DNA of 64,000 bases from Flavobacterium sp. (GTDB lineage Bacteria > Bacteroidota > Bacteroidia > Flavobacteriales > Flavobacteriaceae), in contig JADGMX010000007.1 in the NCBI GenBank assembly GCA_015234525.1, positions 204,366 to 268,365 of the forward strand. Direction: 5' to 3'. Numbering within the stretch: the first letter of the stretch is position 1; each line of letters opens with the position of its first letter. Made by a program: the position numbers and the translations under genes. The notes under the pieces were generated by a model. The model did no database searches and had not been told where the DNA came from. It saw only the letters and a program-made list of their open reading frames with translations. Below are positions 28,664 through 37,096 of the stretch, in pieces.

Positions 28664-29392
28664 ATGGTTAGTAAAAGCCAAATAAAGCTAATAAGAAGCC
28701 TGCATCAAAAAAAGCATCGCCAGATCGAAAACATGTTTATTGCTGAAGGCGTAAAAGTGATTTCAGAACTGCTTGATTCGAAAATCCGTCTGGTCCATCT
28801 CTATCAAACTGATGACATTTTTCCGGGTGTGAATCAATCACAAAAAACAACCATTTCAGCTTCTGATCTGGCACGCATCAGCGCACTTACAACGCCAAAT
28901 AACTCGCTTGCAATTTTCGAGATTCCAACATCAACGTTCGCTCTAGGTGATGGATTAATCGTCGCGCTCGATGATATCCGCGATCCGGGAAATCTCGGCA
29001 CCATCATTCGCCTTTGCGATTGGTTTGGCGTCAAGCAAATTATTTGTTCAAATGAAACAGCCGATCTTTACAATCCAAAGGTGGTTCAGGCAACCATGGG
29101 TTCAATGGCGCGAGTCGATTTGAGTTATGTCGATCTCAACGATCTTTTGTCAAAGTCAAATTTGCCAATCTTTGGAACTTTTATGGATGGTGACAACATT
29201 TATCAGCAGGATTTGCCGTCAAGCGGAATCATTGTCTTTGGTAACGAAGCCAACGGTATTTCTGATATTATCTCACAAAACATCAACCGTCGAATTGCGA
29301 TTCCGCGTTTTGGCGAACTTCAGGCTACTGAAAGCTTGAATGTTGCAACGGCTACCGCGATTGTATTGAGTGAATTCCGACGAAAATCTTAG
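28664..29392 (+). CDS. TrmH/SpoU-family RNA 2'-O-methyltransferase
   Basis: A 242-residue SPOUT methyltransferase. An N-terminal RNA-binding substrate domain (about 1-85; MFIAEGVKVISELL) precedes the knotted SpoU domain with its three motifs: DDIRDPGNLGTIIRLC, VFGNEANGIS and IPRFGELQATESLNVATATA. It methylates ribose 2'-OH in rRNA or tRNA using SAM; the exact site is not shown by the sequence. It is divergent from the TamL-like gene and its stop overlaps the porT stop by 4 bases. Confidence 0.93.
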   Translation: MVSKSQIKLIRSLHQKKHRQIENMFIAEGVKVISELLDSKIRLVHLYQTDDIFPGVNQSQKTTISASDLARISALTTPNNSLAIFEIPTSTFALGDGLIVALDDIRDPGNLGTIIRLCDWFGVKQIICSNETADLYNPKVVQATMGSMARVDLSYVDLNDLLSKSNLPIFGTFMDGDNIYQQDLPSSGIIVFGNEANGISDIISQNINRRIAIPRFGELQATESLNVATATAIVLSEFRRKS

Positions 29393-30078
29393 TGGAACGT
29401 AAAATTGATCAAAACGGCGCGAGTTTTTAGCGACTCGATATTTCCGGTCCACGGACTGTTCGGATCGTTATCACGGATGATTTCATCGCCCATTCCGAAG
29501 ACACCACGAATTGACGGCGAAAATTTGAAATATTCGAAATAGAGGTCAACTCCAAATCCGAGTTCGTAATTTGATGTCCAGGGTTTAACGCGGAAACGCT
29601 GCTCGGCATTATCGTCTTTTGTCTTTGAATTGCTCGACAAGTTGAGTGTTGATGAGACTCCGCCTACCAGGTAAGGTCTGACATTTCCGGTTCGTAGTGA
29701 CGAAAATTTCAACAAGAGAGGAAAGTGTATATACGTTGACCGAACTTCGCGCAAAGCATCAATTTCGTTTGTGAATCCGGGAAATTTCAAATCGCGTTGC
29801 GTATAATACAGACCTGGTTCAAAACGCAGGTCAACATATTCCATCAAACGTAAATTTCCGACAAGACCCACGTTGAATCCGGTAGTTTTGTCGACTTGAA
29901 TGCTTTCGGTCGGACTTTTCGAATCGATCTTAAATGTGTAGCTGTTAAAACCCAGAAAGTAGCCCCAATGGACGCGGGATTTGTCGAAATTTTCAAGGTT
30001 TATCAATGGATCTTTACCAAACTGCGCGTTGGCAGAAGTTGAAAAAATGACGACAATGAATAGGACAATACTTCTCAT
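29389..30078 (-). CDS. porT: PorT/SprT-like outer-membrane beta-barrel protein (T9SS-linked)
   Basis: A 229-residue protein with a signal peptide (1-18, ending ANAQ) and an eight-strand-type barrel of the outer-membrane beta-barrel (porin-like) family, with alternating hydrophobic strands and a C-terminal aromatic strand (AVLINFTFH). The call as PorT/SprT, a component needed for type IX secretion and gliding, rests on size, barrel type and the position directly behind ubiE (one base), the arrangement I recall in gliding flavobacteria. Other small barrels of this fold exist, so the symbol is less certain than the fold. The stop overlaps the convergent methyltransferase by 4 bases. Confidence 0.7.
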   Translation of the reverse strand: MRSIVLFIVVIFSTSANAQFGKDPLINLENFDKSRVHWGYFLGFNSYTFKIDSKSPTESIQVDKTTGFNVGLVGNLRLMEYVDLRFEPGLYYTQRDLKFPGFTNEIDALREVRSTYIHFPLLLKFSSLRTGNVRPYLVGGVSSTLNLSSNSKTKDDNAEQRFRVKPWTSNYELGFGVDLYFEYFKFSPSIRGVFGMGDEIIRDNDPNSPWTGNIESLKTRAVLINFTFH

Positions 30079-30079
30079 G

Positions 30080-30811
30080 CTATTTTTTAGACGCTGAATA
30101 AATGGTTGCTACCCCAAGAGTTTGCGGTTTGCAAGCTACATCTATAAACCCTGTTTTTCTCAAAATATTGTTTAGCGCTTCGCCATAAGGAAATGCGGCT
30201 GCCGATTCTGACAAGTAACCGTACGCAGAACGATCGCGTGAGAAAATTCTGCCGATCAATGGCAATATGTTTTTTGTGTAAAATTGGTAACCTTGTTTGA
30301 ATGGAAATTTTTCGGGAACAGATGTTTCCAGGATGACGAAAATTCCGTTAGGTTTCAGCACGCGCAAAATCTCAGCAAGGCCTTTTTCGAGATTTTCAAA
30401 ATTTCTGACACCAAAGCCAACTGTTATTGCATCGAAAGTATTGTCGGGAAAAGGAATGTCTTCCGAGTCGCCAAGAACAAGTTCGATTTTATCAGATAAA
30501 TTTTTGGCTTTTACTTTTTGTCGGCCAACGTCAAGCATTCCGGCAGAAATGTCCAAACCTATAATTTTTGAGGCATTGGTATTCGACATCATAATGGCTA
30601 AATCGGCGGTTCCGGTGGCGATGTCAAGAACAGTCTGCGGATTTTTTGCCGCTACCATCTTTAACACGTTTTTTCTCCATTTAACGTCAATGCCAAATGA
30701 AATGACGCGGTTTAATCCGTCGTAATTTCCCGAAATATTGTTGAACATGGTTGCAACCTGTTCCTTTTTTCCGGATTGTGAGTCTTTATATGGCGTAATT
30801 TTGTCTGACAT
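30080..30811 (-). CDS. ubiE: Demethylmenaquinone methyltransferase (UbiE/MenG)
   Basis: A 243-residue SAM-dependent methyltransferase with the UbiE signatures [18 protein letters not shown], motif [26 protein letters not shown] and [15 protein letters not shown]. It performs the final C-methylation of menaquinone (the respiratory quinone of this phylum) in the cytosol. It follows folA by 34 bases and precedes porT by one base, so the three genes probably share a transcript. Confidence 0.96.
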   Translation of the reverse strand: MSDKITPYKDSQSGKKEQVATMFNNISGNYDGLNRVISFGIDVKWRKNVLKMVAAKNPQTVLDIATGTADLAIMMSNTNASKIIGLDISAGMLDVGRQKVKAKNLSDKIELVLGDSEDIPFPDNTFDAITVGFGVRNFENLEKGLAEILRVLKPNGIFVILETSVPEKFPFKQGYQFYTKNILPLIGRIFSRDRSAYGYLSESAAAFPYGEALNNILRKTGFIDVACKPQTLGVATIYSASKK

Positions 30812-30845
30812 AACTTATTTTGGTAAAGATAACGCTTTCGCGCGA

Positions 30846-31337
30846 TCACTGTTGATTCGGCCGAATATATGTTTGGAACGTGAAGTCGTACTGGTGTTTT
30901 TCGTCTTTCGGATGATATTCTTCAGTTGTCAACTGCCAGGCTGAGGCGGCGAAATCGGGAAAAAATGCATCAGCTTCAAACGTTGCGTGAACTCGCGTCA
31001 AATCAATTTTATCGGCAATTGGCAATGCTAAGGCGTAAATCTCCCCACCGCCAATCACAAAAGTTTCCTGATCCTTTGGCGCAATTTGTATCGCCTCTTC
31101 TAAACTGTTGACAACAATGCAACCTTCTTTTACATAATCCGCTTGACGGGAAATAACAATATGCGTTCTATTTGGTAGTGGTTTGGGAAAGCTTTCGAAA
31201 GTTTTACGGCCCATAATGATATGATGACCAGTGGTCACTTGCTTAAAACGTTTAAAATCGTCGGGCAAATGCCAAAGCATCTCATTGTTTTTTCCGAGCG
31301 CGTTATTTTCGGCGGCGGCCGCTATAAGTGTGATCAT
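30846..31337 (-). CDS. folA: Dihydrofolate reductase
   Basis: A 163-residue enzyme reducing dihydrofolate to tetrahydrofolate with NADPH. The active-site region MLWHLPDDFKRFKQVT includes the substrate-binding acid, and IIMGRKTFESFPKPLPNRTHIV and FVIGGGEIYALAL are the NADPH-binding segments. The length is typical. It lies 61 bases downstream of thyA, whose reaction makes dihydrofolate, so the two enzymes form a metabolic pair. Confidence 0.96.
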   Translation of the reverse strand: MITLIAAAAENNALGKNNEMLWHLPDDFKRFKQVTTGHHIIMGRKTFESFPKPLPNRTHIVISRQADYVKEGCIVVNSLEEAIQIAPKDQETFVIGGGEIYALALPIADKIDLTRVHATFEADAFFPDFAASAWQLTTEEYHPKDEKHQYDFTFQTYIRPNQQ

Positions 31338-31398
31338 TGATTTTGTTTACCGAAACTAAAAGATAAATATTTAAATTGGTTGCCCTGATCAATTCTAA

Positions 31399-32244
31399 TT
31401 AAACCGCGACAATTCCCTTGATGTGTGGGTGCGGTTCATAGCCTTCGAGTGTGAAATCCTCAAATTGAAAATCGAAAATATTTTTCACATTCGGATTAAG
31501 CACCATTTTCGGCAGCGGTTTAGGTTCACGCGAAAGCTGAAGTTCAACTTGTTCAAGGTGATTGTTATAGATGTGCGCATCGCCAAAGGTATGGATGAAA
31601 TCGCCTGGCTCCATATCGACAACCTGCGCGATCATCATCGTAAAAAGCGCGTATGATGCGATGTTGAAAGGAACACCAAGAAAAATATCAGCACTACGTT
31701 GATACAACTGACACGAAAGTTTAGGCTTTCCATTTTCGATTTTAGGCGGCGTCACATAAAATTGAAAAAACGCATGGCAAGGAGGCAAAGCAGCTTTCCC
31801 GTTTGCGACATTCTCTGCAAATGACTTCGACGTATCGGGCAAAACCGAGGGATTCCATGCCGAGACAAGCATCCTGCGACTATTCGGATTGGTTTTGAGT
31901 GTGTCGATGAGTTCTGTAATCTGATCGATTTCTTCGCTGTTCCAATTGCGCCACTGATGTCCGTAGACAGGGCCGAGGTCACCGTTTTCATCTGCCCATT
32001 CGTCCCAGATTTTTACGCCATTTTCGTTCAGATACGCAATATTTGTTTCGCCTTTCAGAAACCACAAAAGTTCGTGGACTATCGATTTTAAGTGCAGTTT
32101 TTTAGTTGTCACCATCGGGAAACCTTCAGATAGATCAAATCGCATCTGGTAACCAAACACGCTGATGGTTCCGGTTCCGGTTCGGTCGCCTTTCTGAGTT
32201 CCGTTTGAAAGAACGTGTTTGATTAGGTCGTGGTATTGGATCAT
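31399..32244 (-). CDS. thyA: Thymidylate synthase
   Basis: A 281-residue enzyme methylating dUMP to dTMP with methylene-tetrahydrofolate. The active-site cysteine is in [13 protein letters not shown], followed by [23 protein letters not shown]. Compared with the 264-residue E. coli type there are about 16 extra residues just before the active-site loop ([14 protein letters not shown]) and a shorter insertion after FQFYV. The core residues are intact. folA follows 61 bases later. The 199 bases upstream of thyA (32245-32443) are low-complexity and show no gene. Confidence 0.96.
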   Translation of the reverse strand: MIQYHDLIKHVLSNGTQKGDRTGTGTISVFGYQMRFDLSEGFPMVTTKKLHLKSIVHELLWFLKGETNIAYLNENGVKIWDEWADENGDLGPVYGHQWRNWNSEEIDQITELIDTLKTNPNSRRMLVSAWNPSVLPDTSKSFAENVANGKAALPPCHAFFQFYVTPPKIENGKPKLSCQLYQRSADIFLGVPFNIASYALFTMMIAQVVDMEPGDFIHTFGDAHIYNNHLEQVELQLSREPKPLPKMVLNPNVKNIFDFQFEDFTLEGYEPHPHIKGIVAV

Positions 32245-32443
32245 TTTGAGTTTTAGTTTTTAGGTCATGAGTATTAAGTTAGGCTTGAGGTTTATTGCGT
32301 TGAGACATATTTTAAAAATGAATTAAGCCTCTTTTGCCTCGAGTTCCCTAAAGTTTCTCATACTGTGTAATTCGGCAACTTTATTGAATTTTAAAGATTG
32401 AGTTATCTGCAACTGCTAGCACCCAAAACCCAACACCAAAATT

Positions 32444-33061
32444 CTACTCCCGCTTCGAAATCTCATCTCTGATCTTCGCCGCTTTTTCATAATCTTCTTC
32501 GCTCACCGCGCCTTGAAGAAGGTCGTGGAGTTCAGACAGGCTGAGTTTGGCATAAGTGTTCCCCGAGGTATTGCTTTCTTCCATGCCGAAAGTTTCCGGT
32601 GTCGATAAAACATCGTCAGTTTCGTGGCGATCGCCTTCGTTTGGATTGGTTTTCAGGTAAATTCCGGCTTTATCCAGAATGTTCTTGTAAGTAAAAATCG
32701 GTGCGCTGAATCGCAAGGCAAGCGCAATCGCATCCGAGGTTCGGGCGTCGATGATTTCCTCAATTTTATCGCGTTCGCAGATAATACTCGAATAAAAAAC
32801 ACCGTCAACCAGCTTGTGTATGATGACCTGCTTTACGATGATGTCAAAACGGTCTGCAAAGTTCTTAAACAAATCGTGGGTCAGCGGGCGAGGAGGCCTG
32901 ATTTCTTTCTCAAGCGCAATCGCAATCGACTGAGCCTCAAAGGCACCAATCACAATCGGCAGCTTTCTATCACCGTCAACTTCATTCAGGATCAGAGCAT
33001 ACGCGCCATTTTGCGTTTGGCTGTACGAAATTCCCTTTATCGTCAATTTTACTAAGCTCAT
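32444..33061 (-). CDS. Bifunctional nuclease family protein (BFN/DUF151) with C-terminal UVR motif
   Basis: A 205-residue protein. The BFN (DUF151) domain covers about residues 5-135, with KLPIVIGAFEAQSIAIALE and RTSDAIALALRFSAPIFT characteristic of the family. The last 35 residues (LSELHDLLQGAVSEEDYEKAAKIRDEI, cited in part) form a UvrB/UvrC-type motif. BFN relatives were described as having DNase and RNase activity in plants; the bacterial role is not settled. It is monocistronic-looking: a terminator separates it from etfA, and a 199-base gap from thyA. Confidence 0.88.
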   Translation of the reverse strand: MSLVKLTIKGISYSQTQNGAYALILNEVDGDRKLPIVIGAFEAQSIAIALEKEIRPPRPLTHDLFKNFADRFDIIVKQVIIHKLVDGVFYSSIICERDKIEEIIDARTSDAIALALRFSAPIFTYKNILDKAGIYLKTNPNEGDRHETDDVLSTPETFGMEESNTSGNTYAKLSLSELHDLLQGAVSEEDYEKAAKIRDEISKRE

Positions 33062-33104
33062 ACTGTAACAAATCTAGTTGCAAATTACCGAATTTTAATT
33101 CTAA

Positions 33105-33154
33105 TAAAAAAGGCTATTCCAGTCGATATCGCTACCAAACCTAAACAGCCTTTT
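33105..33154 (-). terminator. Intrinsic terminator of the etfB-etfA unit
   Basis: On the minus strand AAAAGGCTGTT pairs with AATAGCCTTTT with one mismatch, around a 23-27-base loop, and runs into further T residues. It starts about 20 bases past the etfA stop. Confidence 0.65.
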
Positions 33155-33173
33155 ACGTGTATGAAGTAAATTC

Positions 33174-34142
33174 TTACGAATTTTGCGCTTTAAATTCCTT
33201 GATTTTTTGTGTCAGTTTAGGAAGGATCTCAAAGGCATCGCCAACAACACCGTAATCAGCCACTTTAAAGAAAGGAGCATCAGCATCGGCATTGATTACA
33301 AGTTTAACTTTAGACGAGTTGATTCCGGCAATATGCTGGATCGCACCTGAAATTCCAACGGCAACATATAAATTCGCCGCCACAGGTTTTCCGGTTTGTC
33401 CAACGTGCTCCGTGTGAGGTCGCCAGCCAAGATCGGAAACCGGTTTTGAACAAGCTGTTGCCGCGCCAAATGCCGAAGCAAGATCTTCAATCAAATGCCA
33501 GTTTTCCGGACCTTTCAATCCACGACCGCCAGAGACTACAACGTCAGCATCAGCGATGGTTACTTTTCCGGCCGTTTTATCTACAGATTCAGTTTTAACG
33601 CCAAAATCATTTTCACCAATTGAAGGCGAAAAATCTTCTTCGGTCAACGCCGACTGAGATTCAGAAATTCCATATGAGTTTTTAGCCAGTCCAAGAACTT
33701 TTACTTCGGTTGTGATTTCAGAAATCGCAAAAGCTTTGTTCGAGAACGCGTGACGTTTCACCTGAAATGGCGAAGTGCTCACCGGCAATCCAACTACATT
33801 CGACGCGTATCCCGCATTTAGCGAAACTGCCACAAGTGGAGCCAGGTAAAGGCTGTCGGTGGTAGAAGACAACAAAACTACTTTTACAGACTCTTTCTGC
33901 GCAGCTTGTTTAATTACATCGGCATAGGCTTTTGCCGAAAAATTCTTTAGTTGATCGTTGCTAACTTTTAGCACTTTGTCAACTCCGTATTTTGAAAGTT
34001 CAGATACGTCACCGGCGTTAATTGTTACCGCAGTTACAGTGGTACCAAGGCTTTCAGCAACTTTTTTACCGTATGAAGCAAGTTCGAAAGCCACTTTTTT
34101 GAACTTTCCTTCGGCCGATTCTGCATATATTAATATAGACAT
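33174..34142 (-). CDS. etfA: Electron transfer flavoprotein subunit alpha
   Basis: A 322-residue subunit. The N-terminal domain is followed by the FAD-binding C-terminal domain with VVSGGRGLKGPENWHLIEDLA, the HTEHVGQTGKPVAANLYVAVGISGAIQHIAG stretch (cited in part) and VKLVINADADAPFF. With EtfB it carries electrons from acyl-CoA dehydrogenases to the quinone pool through ETF-quinone oxidoreductase. It follows etfB, but the 152-base gap between them is filled by a repeat element, which is unusual for this pair. Confidence 0.96.
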   Translation of the reverse strand: MSILIYAESAEGKFKKVAFELASYGKKVAESLGTTVTAVTINAGDVSELSKYGVDKVLKVSNDQLKNFSAKAYADVIKQAAQKESVKVVLLSSTTDSLYLAPLVAVSLNAGYASNVVGLPVSTSPFQVKRHAFSNKAFAISEITTEVKVLGLAKNSYGISESQSALTEEDFSPSIGENDFGVKTESVDKTAGKVTIADADVVVSGGRGLKGPENWHLIEDLASAFGAATACSKPVSDLGWRPHTEHVGQTGKPVAANLYVAVGISGAIQHIAGINSSKVKLVINADADAPFFKVADYGVVGDAFEILPKLTQKIKEFKAQNS

Positions 34143-34186
34143 TTTCTTACTTTTTTTAATGTTTTAGATTCACTCTCCGGTTTCGG

Positions 34187-34284
34187 ATTTTGTGGGCGTT
34201 TCCTGAGGCCGGGCTATTCGCGGTGCGCGGCACCTTGCTAAACACGAGCGCAGCGAACTGGCATCGCAAACCCTAACGCGGGCC
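34187..34284. repeat. Intergenic repeat, type 2 (GGGCGTT...CCCTAACGC), between etfB and etfA
   Basis: The element begins TGGGCGTTTCCTGAGGCCGG, contains GGGCTATTCGC and ends AACCCTAACGCGGGCCC; GCGTT and AACGC at the two ends can pair. I recall elements with these ends in flavobacterial intergenic regions. Only one copy is in the window. It sits inside an operon rather than between units. Confidence 0.65.
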
Positions 34285-34294
34285 CAATCGGTTA

Positions 34295-35041
34295 TTAGAT
34301 AACTTTTGCTTCGTTATGTAAAAGGCTCACCAATTCATCCAGGTTATCCGGACTGATCATTTTCACAGCCGATTTTGGAGCAGGTTTTTCGAATTTAACC
34401 GTTTTGGTGCTTGCCTCCCCAGACACCGGTTCAAGTATCGTCAACGCTTTAGTACGAGCTGTCATGATTCCACGCATGTTCGGGATGCGAAGATCTTTTT
34501 CTTCGACAAGTCCTTTTTGTCCACCAACAATAAGTGGAAGCGACGTGCTGACAGTTTCTTTTCCACCGTCGATTTCACGTACAACTTTTGCCGTATTTCC
34601 GTCGATGGTAAGTCCGATGCATGAATTTACGAAATTGTAACCCAAGATTGCCGAAAGCATTCCCGGAACCATTCCGCCATTGTAATCCAAAGATTCTTTA
34701 CCAGCGATAATCAAATCGTAGTTGCCGTTTTTAACGACTTCTGCTAGTTGATTTGCAACATAAAAACCGTCGATTGGAACTGTATTTACGCGAATTGCTT
34801 CGTTAGCGCCGATGGCAAGAGCTTTTCTAAGTGTAGCTTCGGTATCCGGCTGGCCAACATTTACAACGGTAACCGTTGCGCCTTGTTGCTCCTGGAACAT
34901 GATTGCGCGGGTCAAGCCAAATTCGTCGTTCGGGTTGATCACAAATTGAACTCCGTTCGTATCAAACTCGGCGTCGCTGTTAGAAAAATTGATTTTTGAA
35001 GTAGTATCAGGCACATGGCTGATGCAGACTAGTATTTTCAT
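34295..35041 (-). CDS. etfB: Electron transfer flavoprotein subunit beta
   Basis: A 248-residue subunit with the family start KILVCISHVPDTTSKI, the AMP-binding region AGKESLDYNGGMVPGMLSAILG and the recognition-loop-like LVEEKDLRIPNMRGIMTA. It is the AMP-binding partner of EtfA in the cytosol. It is the first gene of the etf pair and is divergent from the secreted unknown at 35205. No clear promoter box was found in the 163-base gap. Confidence 0.96.
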   Translation of the reverse strand: MKILVCISHVPDTTSKINFSNSDAEFDTNGVQFVINPNDEFGLTRAIMFQEQQGATVTVVNVGQPDTEATLRKALAIGANEAIRVNTVPIDGFYVANQLAEVVKNGNYDLIIAGKESLDYNGGMVPGMLSAILGYNFVNSCIGLTIDGNTAKVVREIDGGKETVSTSLPLIVGGQKGLVEEKDLRIPNMRGIMTARTKALTILEPVSGEASTKTVKFEKPAPKSAVKMISPDNLDELVSLLHNEAKVI

Positions 35042-35191
35042 TTTTTGAGTTTATGAAATTTCGGTTACGAAAATAGTGATTTCAAATTAAAAATGTAGTA
35101 TGCGTGCATAATAATTTTTTGATTTACATCGATTTCGTTGGATGATGCGCATCCTCGCGAAAAATGTGTAGTATTGCGATATCTACAAATT

Positions 35192-35199
35192 TAACTTTG
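35192..35199 (+). promoter_or_regulatory. -7 box immediately before the gene at 35205
   Basis: TAACTTTG matches TAnnTTTG and ends only 5 bases before the ATG. A TTG lies upstream at 15-16 bases. If this box is used, the transcript would be leaderless or nearly so. Confidence 0.5.
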
Positions 35200-35204
35200 A
35201 TTTT

Positions 35205-35726
35205 ATGAAGAGTACCATCTTATTAAGCGTGGTTCTGACGCTGTTTATTTGCTTAAATGCCGACGCTCAGGCTTCGATGGCGAAAAAAACGCCCAAAATG
35301 GAAGAGCTCAAACAAGCTGATGCCATTGCCAAGAGATTTTTTGAATTGTTGAAGAAGAACGAAATTAAAGCGCTTTCTGAATACATTGTTGATGGTTTGG
35401 GAAGCAGTTGGGACGACACTAAAAAAATCCAAGCGCGAAATGACTATGCGTCAAAGTTTGAAATGATTGCGCTTCGGCCACCAAAAGGCGTGTACGGAAT
35501 TTTTGACGGCTATGACATGATCGAGCAAGGGTTTTTGTTTGGTAGCGACCGGTATTTCCGCAATACCTATATAGGTTACTTTGAAGAAAGTGTGTTGTTG
35601 TTTGAGTTTAGATTCTATGTGAACAGCAAAAACAAGGTGATGCTTAATTACGTGGGTTGGAGCGACAAAAATCCGTTTGAATACATGAGCACATCCGACA
35701 TGTTATTGCCGAAATACGAAAGGTAA
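35205..35726 (+). CDS. Secreted protein of unknown function
   Basis: A 173-residue protein with a clear signal peptide (about 1-22, ending NADAQ). The mature part begins with an amphipathic helical region (MEELKQADAIAKRFFELLKK) followed by a mixed alpha/beta part rich in aromatics (YDMIEQGFLFGSDRYFRNTY). I do not recognise the family; the layout resembles small cone-like (NTF2/DUF3887-type) periplasmic domains, but this is only an impression. It stands alone between divergent etfB and pdhB. A repeat copy follows it. Confidence 0.7.
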   Translation: MKSTILLSVVLTLFICLNADAQASMAKKTPKMEELKQADAIAKRFFELLKKNEIKALSEYIVDGLGSSWDDTKKIQARNDYASKFEMIALRPPKGVYGIFDGYDMIEQGFLFGSDRYFRNTYIGYFEESVLLFEFRFYVNSKNKVMLNYVGWSDKNPFEYMSTSDMLLPKYER

Positions 35727-35787
35727 CGCTGGTTTTTTTGGTCGGACTTTGATTAAAATCAATTCGGGTGCATCAATTCCCGGCGGT

Positions 35788-35890
35788 CTAGCCCGGATGG
35801 AAGCGGCATCCTGCCATTGCTTTGAACATGCAAAGTTTGTTGCAAATTCGAGCAATGGGCAGATATAGCGGACAGCCGGAATAGCTCCTG
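35788..35890 (+). repeat. Structured intergenic repeat, type 1, copy C
   Basis: The left arm is CTAGCCCGGATGGAAGCGGC and the right arm GATATAGCGGACAGCCGGAA followed by TAGCTCC. The middle pairs as CTGCCATTGCT with AGCAATGGGCAG (one bulge) around a long loop. It lies between the secreted unknown and pdhB and is the best preserved plus-oriented copy. Confidence 0.85.
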
Positions 35891-35957
35891 AAATCGTACC
35901 TTTTAAGCACTTTTAAAATCGACTTCCCAATTATGCGAGAAAGTGGTTTTAAATATT

Positions 35958-35965
35958 TATTTTTG
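35958..35965 (+). promoter_or_regulatory. -7 box for pdhB
   Basis: TATTTTTG matches TAnnTTTG, 23 bases before the ATG. No TTG is found at the expected -33 distance. Confidence 0.45.
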
Positions 35966-35988
35966 CCTTTCAAAATTCAGACTTTACT

Positions 35989-36972
35989 ATGAGAACGATA
36001 CAATTCAGGGAAGCGATTGCCGAAGCGATGAGCGAAGAAATGCGTCGCGATGAATCGGTTTACCTAATGGGCGAGGAAGTTGCCGAATACAATGGTGCCT
36101 ACAAAGCTTCTAAAGGCATGCTGGATGAATTTGGCCCGAAACGAGTGATTGATACCCCAATTGCAGAACTTGGTTTTGCCGGAATTGCGGTGGGATCGGC
36201 TATGAATGGCTGTCGTCCTATCGTTGAATATATGACCTTCAACTTTTCATTGGTCGGTATCGACCAAATCATAAACAACGCGGCGAAAATGCGTCAGATG
36301 TCGGGTGGTCAATTCCCGATGCCGATGGTTTTCCGCGGTCCGACCGCATCAGCCGGCCAGCTTGGCGCTACACACTCGCAAGCTTTTGAGAACTGGTTTG
36401 CAAATACGCCGGGTCTTAAAGTTGTTGTTCCTTCGAATCCATACGATGCGAAAGGGCTTTTGAAATCAGCTATCCGCGATAATGATCCCGTGATTTTCAT
36501 GGAATCTGAGCAGATGTACGGCGATAAAATGGAAGTTCCTGAAGAAGAATACACCATTCCACTTGGCGTGGCCGATATCAAACGCGAAGGCACTGACGTG
36601 ACAATCGTATCTTTCGGAAAAATCATTAAAGAAGCGTACATCGCGGCAGACGAACTTGCCAAAGAAGGCATTTCATGCGAGATCATCGATTTGAGAACGG
36701 TTCGTCCGATGGATTACGATGCGATCATCAAATCCGTAAAGAAAACCAACCGATTGGTGGTTCTTGAAGAAGCCTGGCCGTTTGCAAGTGTGGCTTCAGA
36801 AATCACCTATATCGTCCAAGAACGAGCATTCGATTTCCTTGATGCGCCAATCCAACGAATCACGACCGCCGATACGCCTGCGCCTTATTCGCCGGTTCTT
36901 TTAAAAGAATGGTTGCCAAACGCACAAGATGTGATTAAGGCAGTGAAGAAAGTGGCGTATAAAAAAAATTAA
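35989..36972 (+). CDS. pdhB: Pyruvate dehydrogenase E1 component, beta subunit
   Basis: A 327-residue thiamine-diphosphate-dependent E1 beta subunit. It begins TIQFREAIAEAMSEEMRRD and has the Glu-containing VYLMGEEVAEYNGAYKASKG, the QMSGGQFPMPMVFRGP loop and the transketolase C-terminal domain (VSFGKIIKEAYIAADEL). With an alpha subunit it decarboxylates pyruvate and passes the acetyl group to lipoyl-E2. The alpha subunit and E2 are not adjacent. A branched-chain 2-oxoacid dehydrogenase beta subunit is the main alternative, but the sequence resembles the PDH branch more. A strong terminator follows. Confidence 0.92.
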   Translation: MRTIQFREAIAEAMSEEMRRDESVYLMGEEVAEYNGAYKASKGMLDEFGPKRVIDTPIAELGFAGIAVGSAMNGCRPIVEYMTFNFSLVGIDQIINNAAKMRQMSGGQFPMPMVFRGPTASAGQLGATHSQAFENWFANTPGLKVVVPSNPYDAKGLLKSAIRDNDPVIFMESEQMYGDKMEVPEEEYTIPLGVADIKREGTDVTIVSFGKIIKEAYIAADELAKEGISCEIIDLRTVRPMDYDAIIKSVKKTNRLVVLEEAWPFASVASEITYIVQERAFDFLDAPIQRITTADTPAPYSPVLLKEWLPNAQDVIKAVKKVAYKKN

Positions 36973-36979
36973 TAATGTA

Positions 36980-37071
36980 TCAATGTAGCAATTGAACAAT
37001 TACTAATGCCGCAACCACGATTCAAACCTGGTTGCGGTTTTTTAGTATAAAGTTGTGGATTGCTACATTGA
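36980..37071. repeat. Inverted CAATGTAGCAAT-type repeat flanking the pdhB terminator
   Basis: TCAATGTAGCAAT (36980-36992) and ATTGCTACATTGA (37059-37071) are a perfect 13-bp inverted pair, and related degenerate units (TTGAACAATTA, ATTAATTGCTGCATTGG) continue on each side. The pair brackets the terminator at 37009-37043. Short iterated repeats of this kind are known to me from flavobacterial intergenic DNA. Confidence 0.6.
37009..37043 (+). terminator. Intrinsic terminator of pdhB
   Basis: CCGCAACCA (37009-37017) pairs perfectly with TGGTTGCGG (37029-37037), followed by six T residues. Confidence 0.85.
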
Positions 37072-37096
37072 TTAATTGCTGCATTGGTACATGATT

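Noticed and set aside
32245..32443. Possible small gene or regulatory RNA upstream of thyA
   Set aside because: The 199 bases are low-complexity (runs of TTTTAG and TTGGGT type) with no open frame, no stable hairpin plus T-run and no convincing promoter box.
32624..33055. 143-residue plus-strand open frame opposite the bifunctional nuclease gene
   Set aside because: Antisense shadow; the minus-strand BFN protein has clear family motifs.
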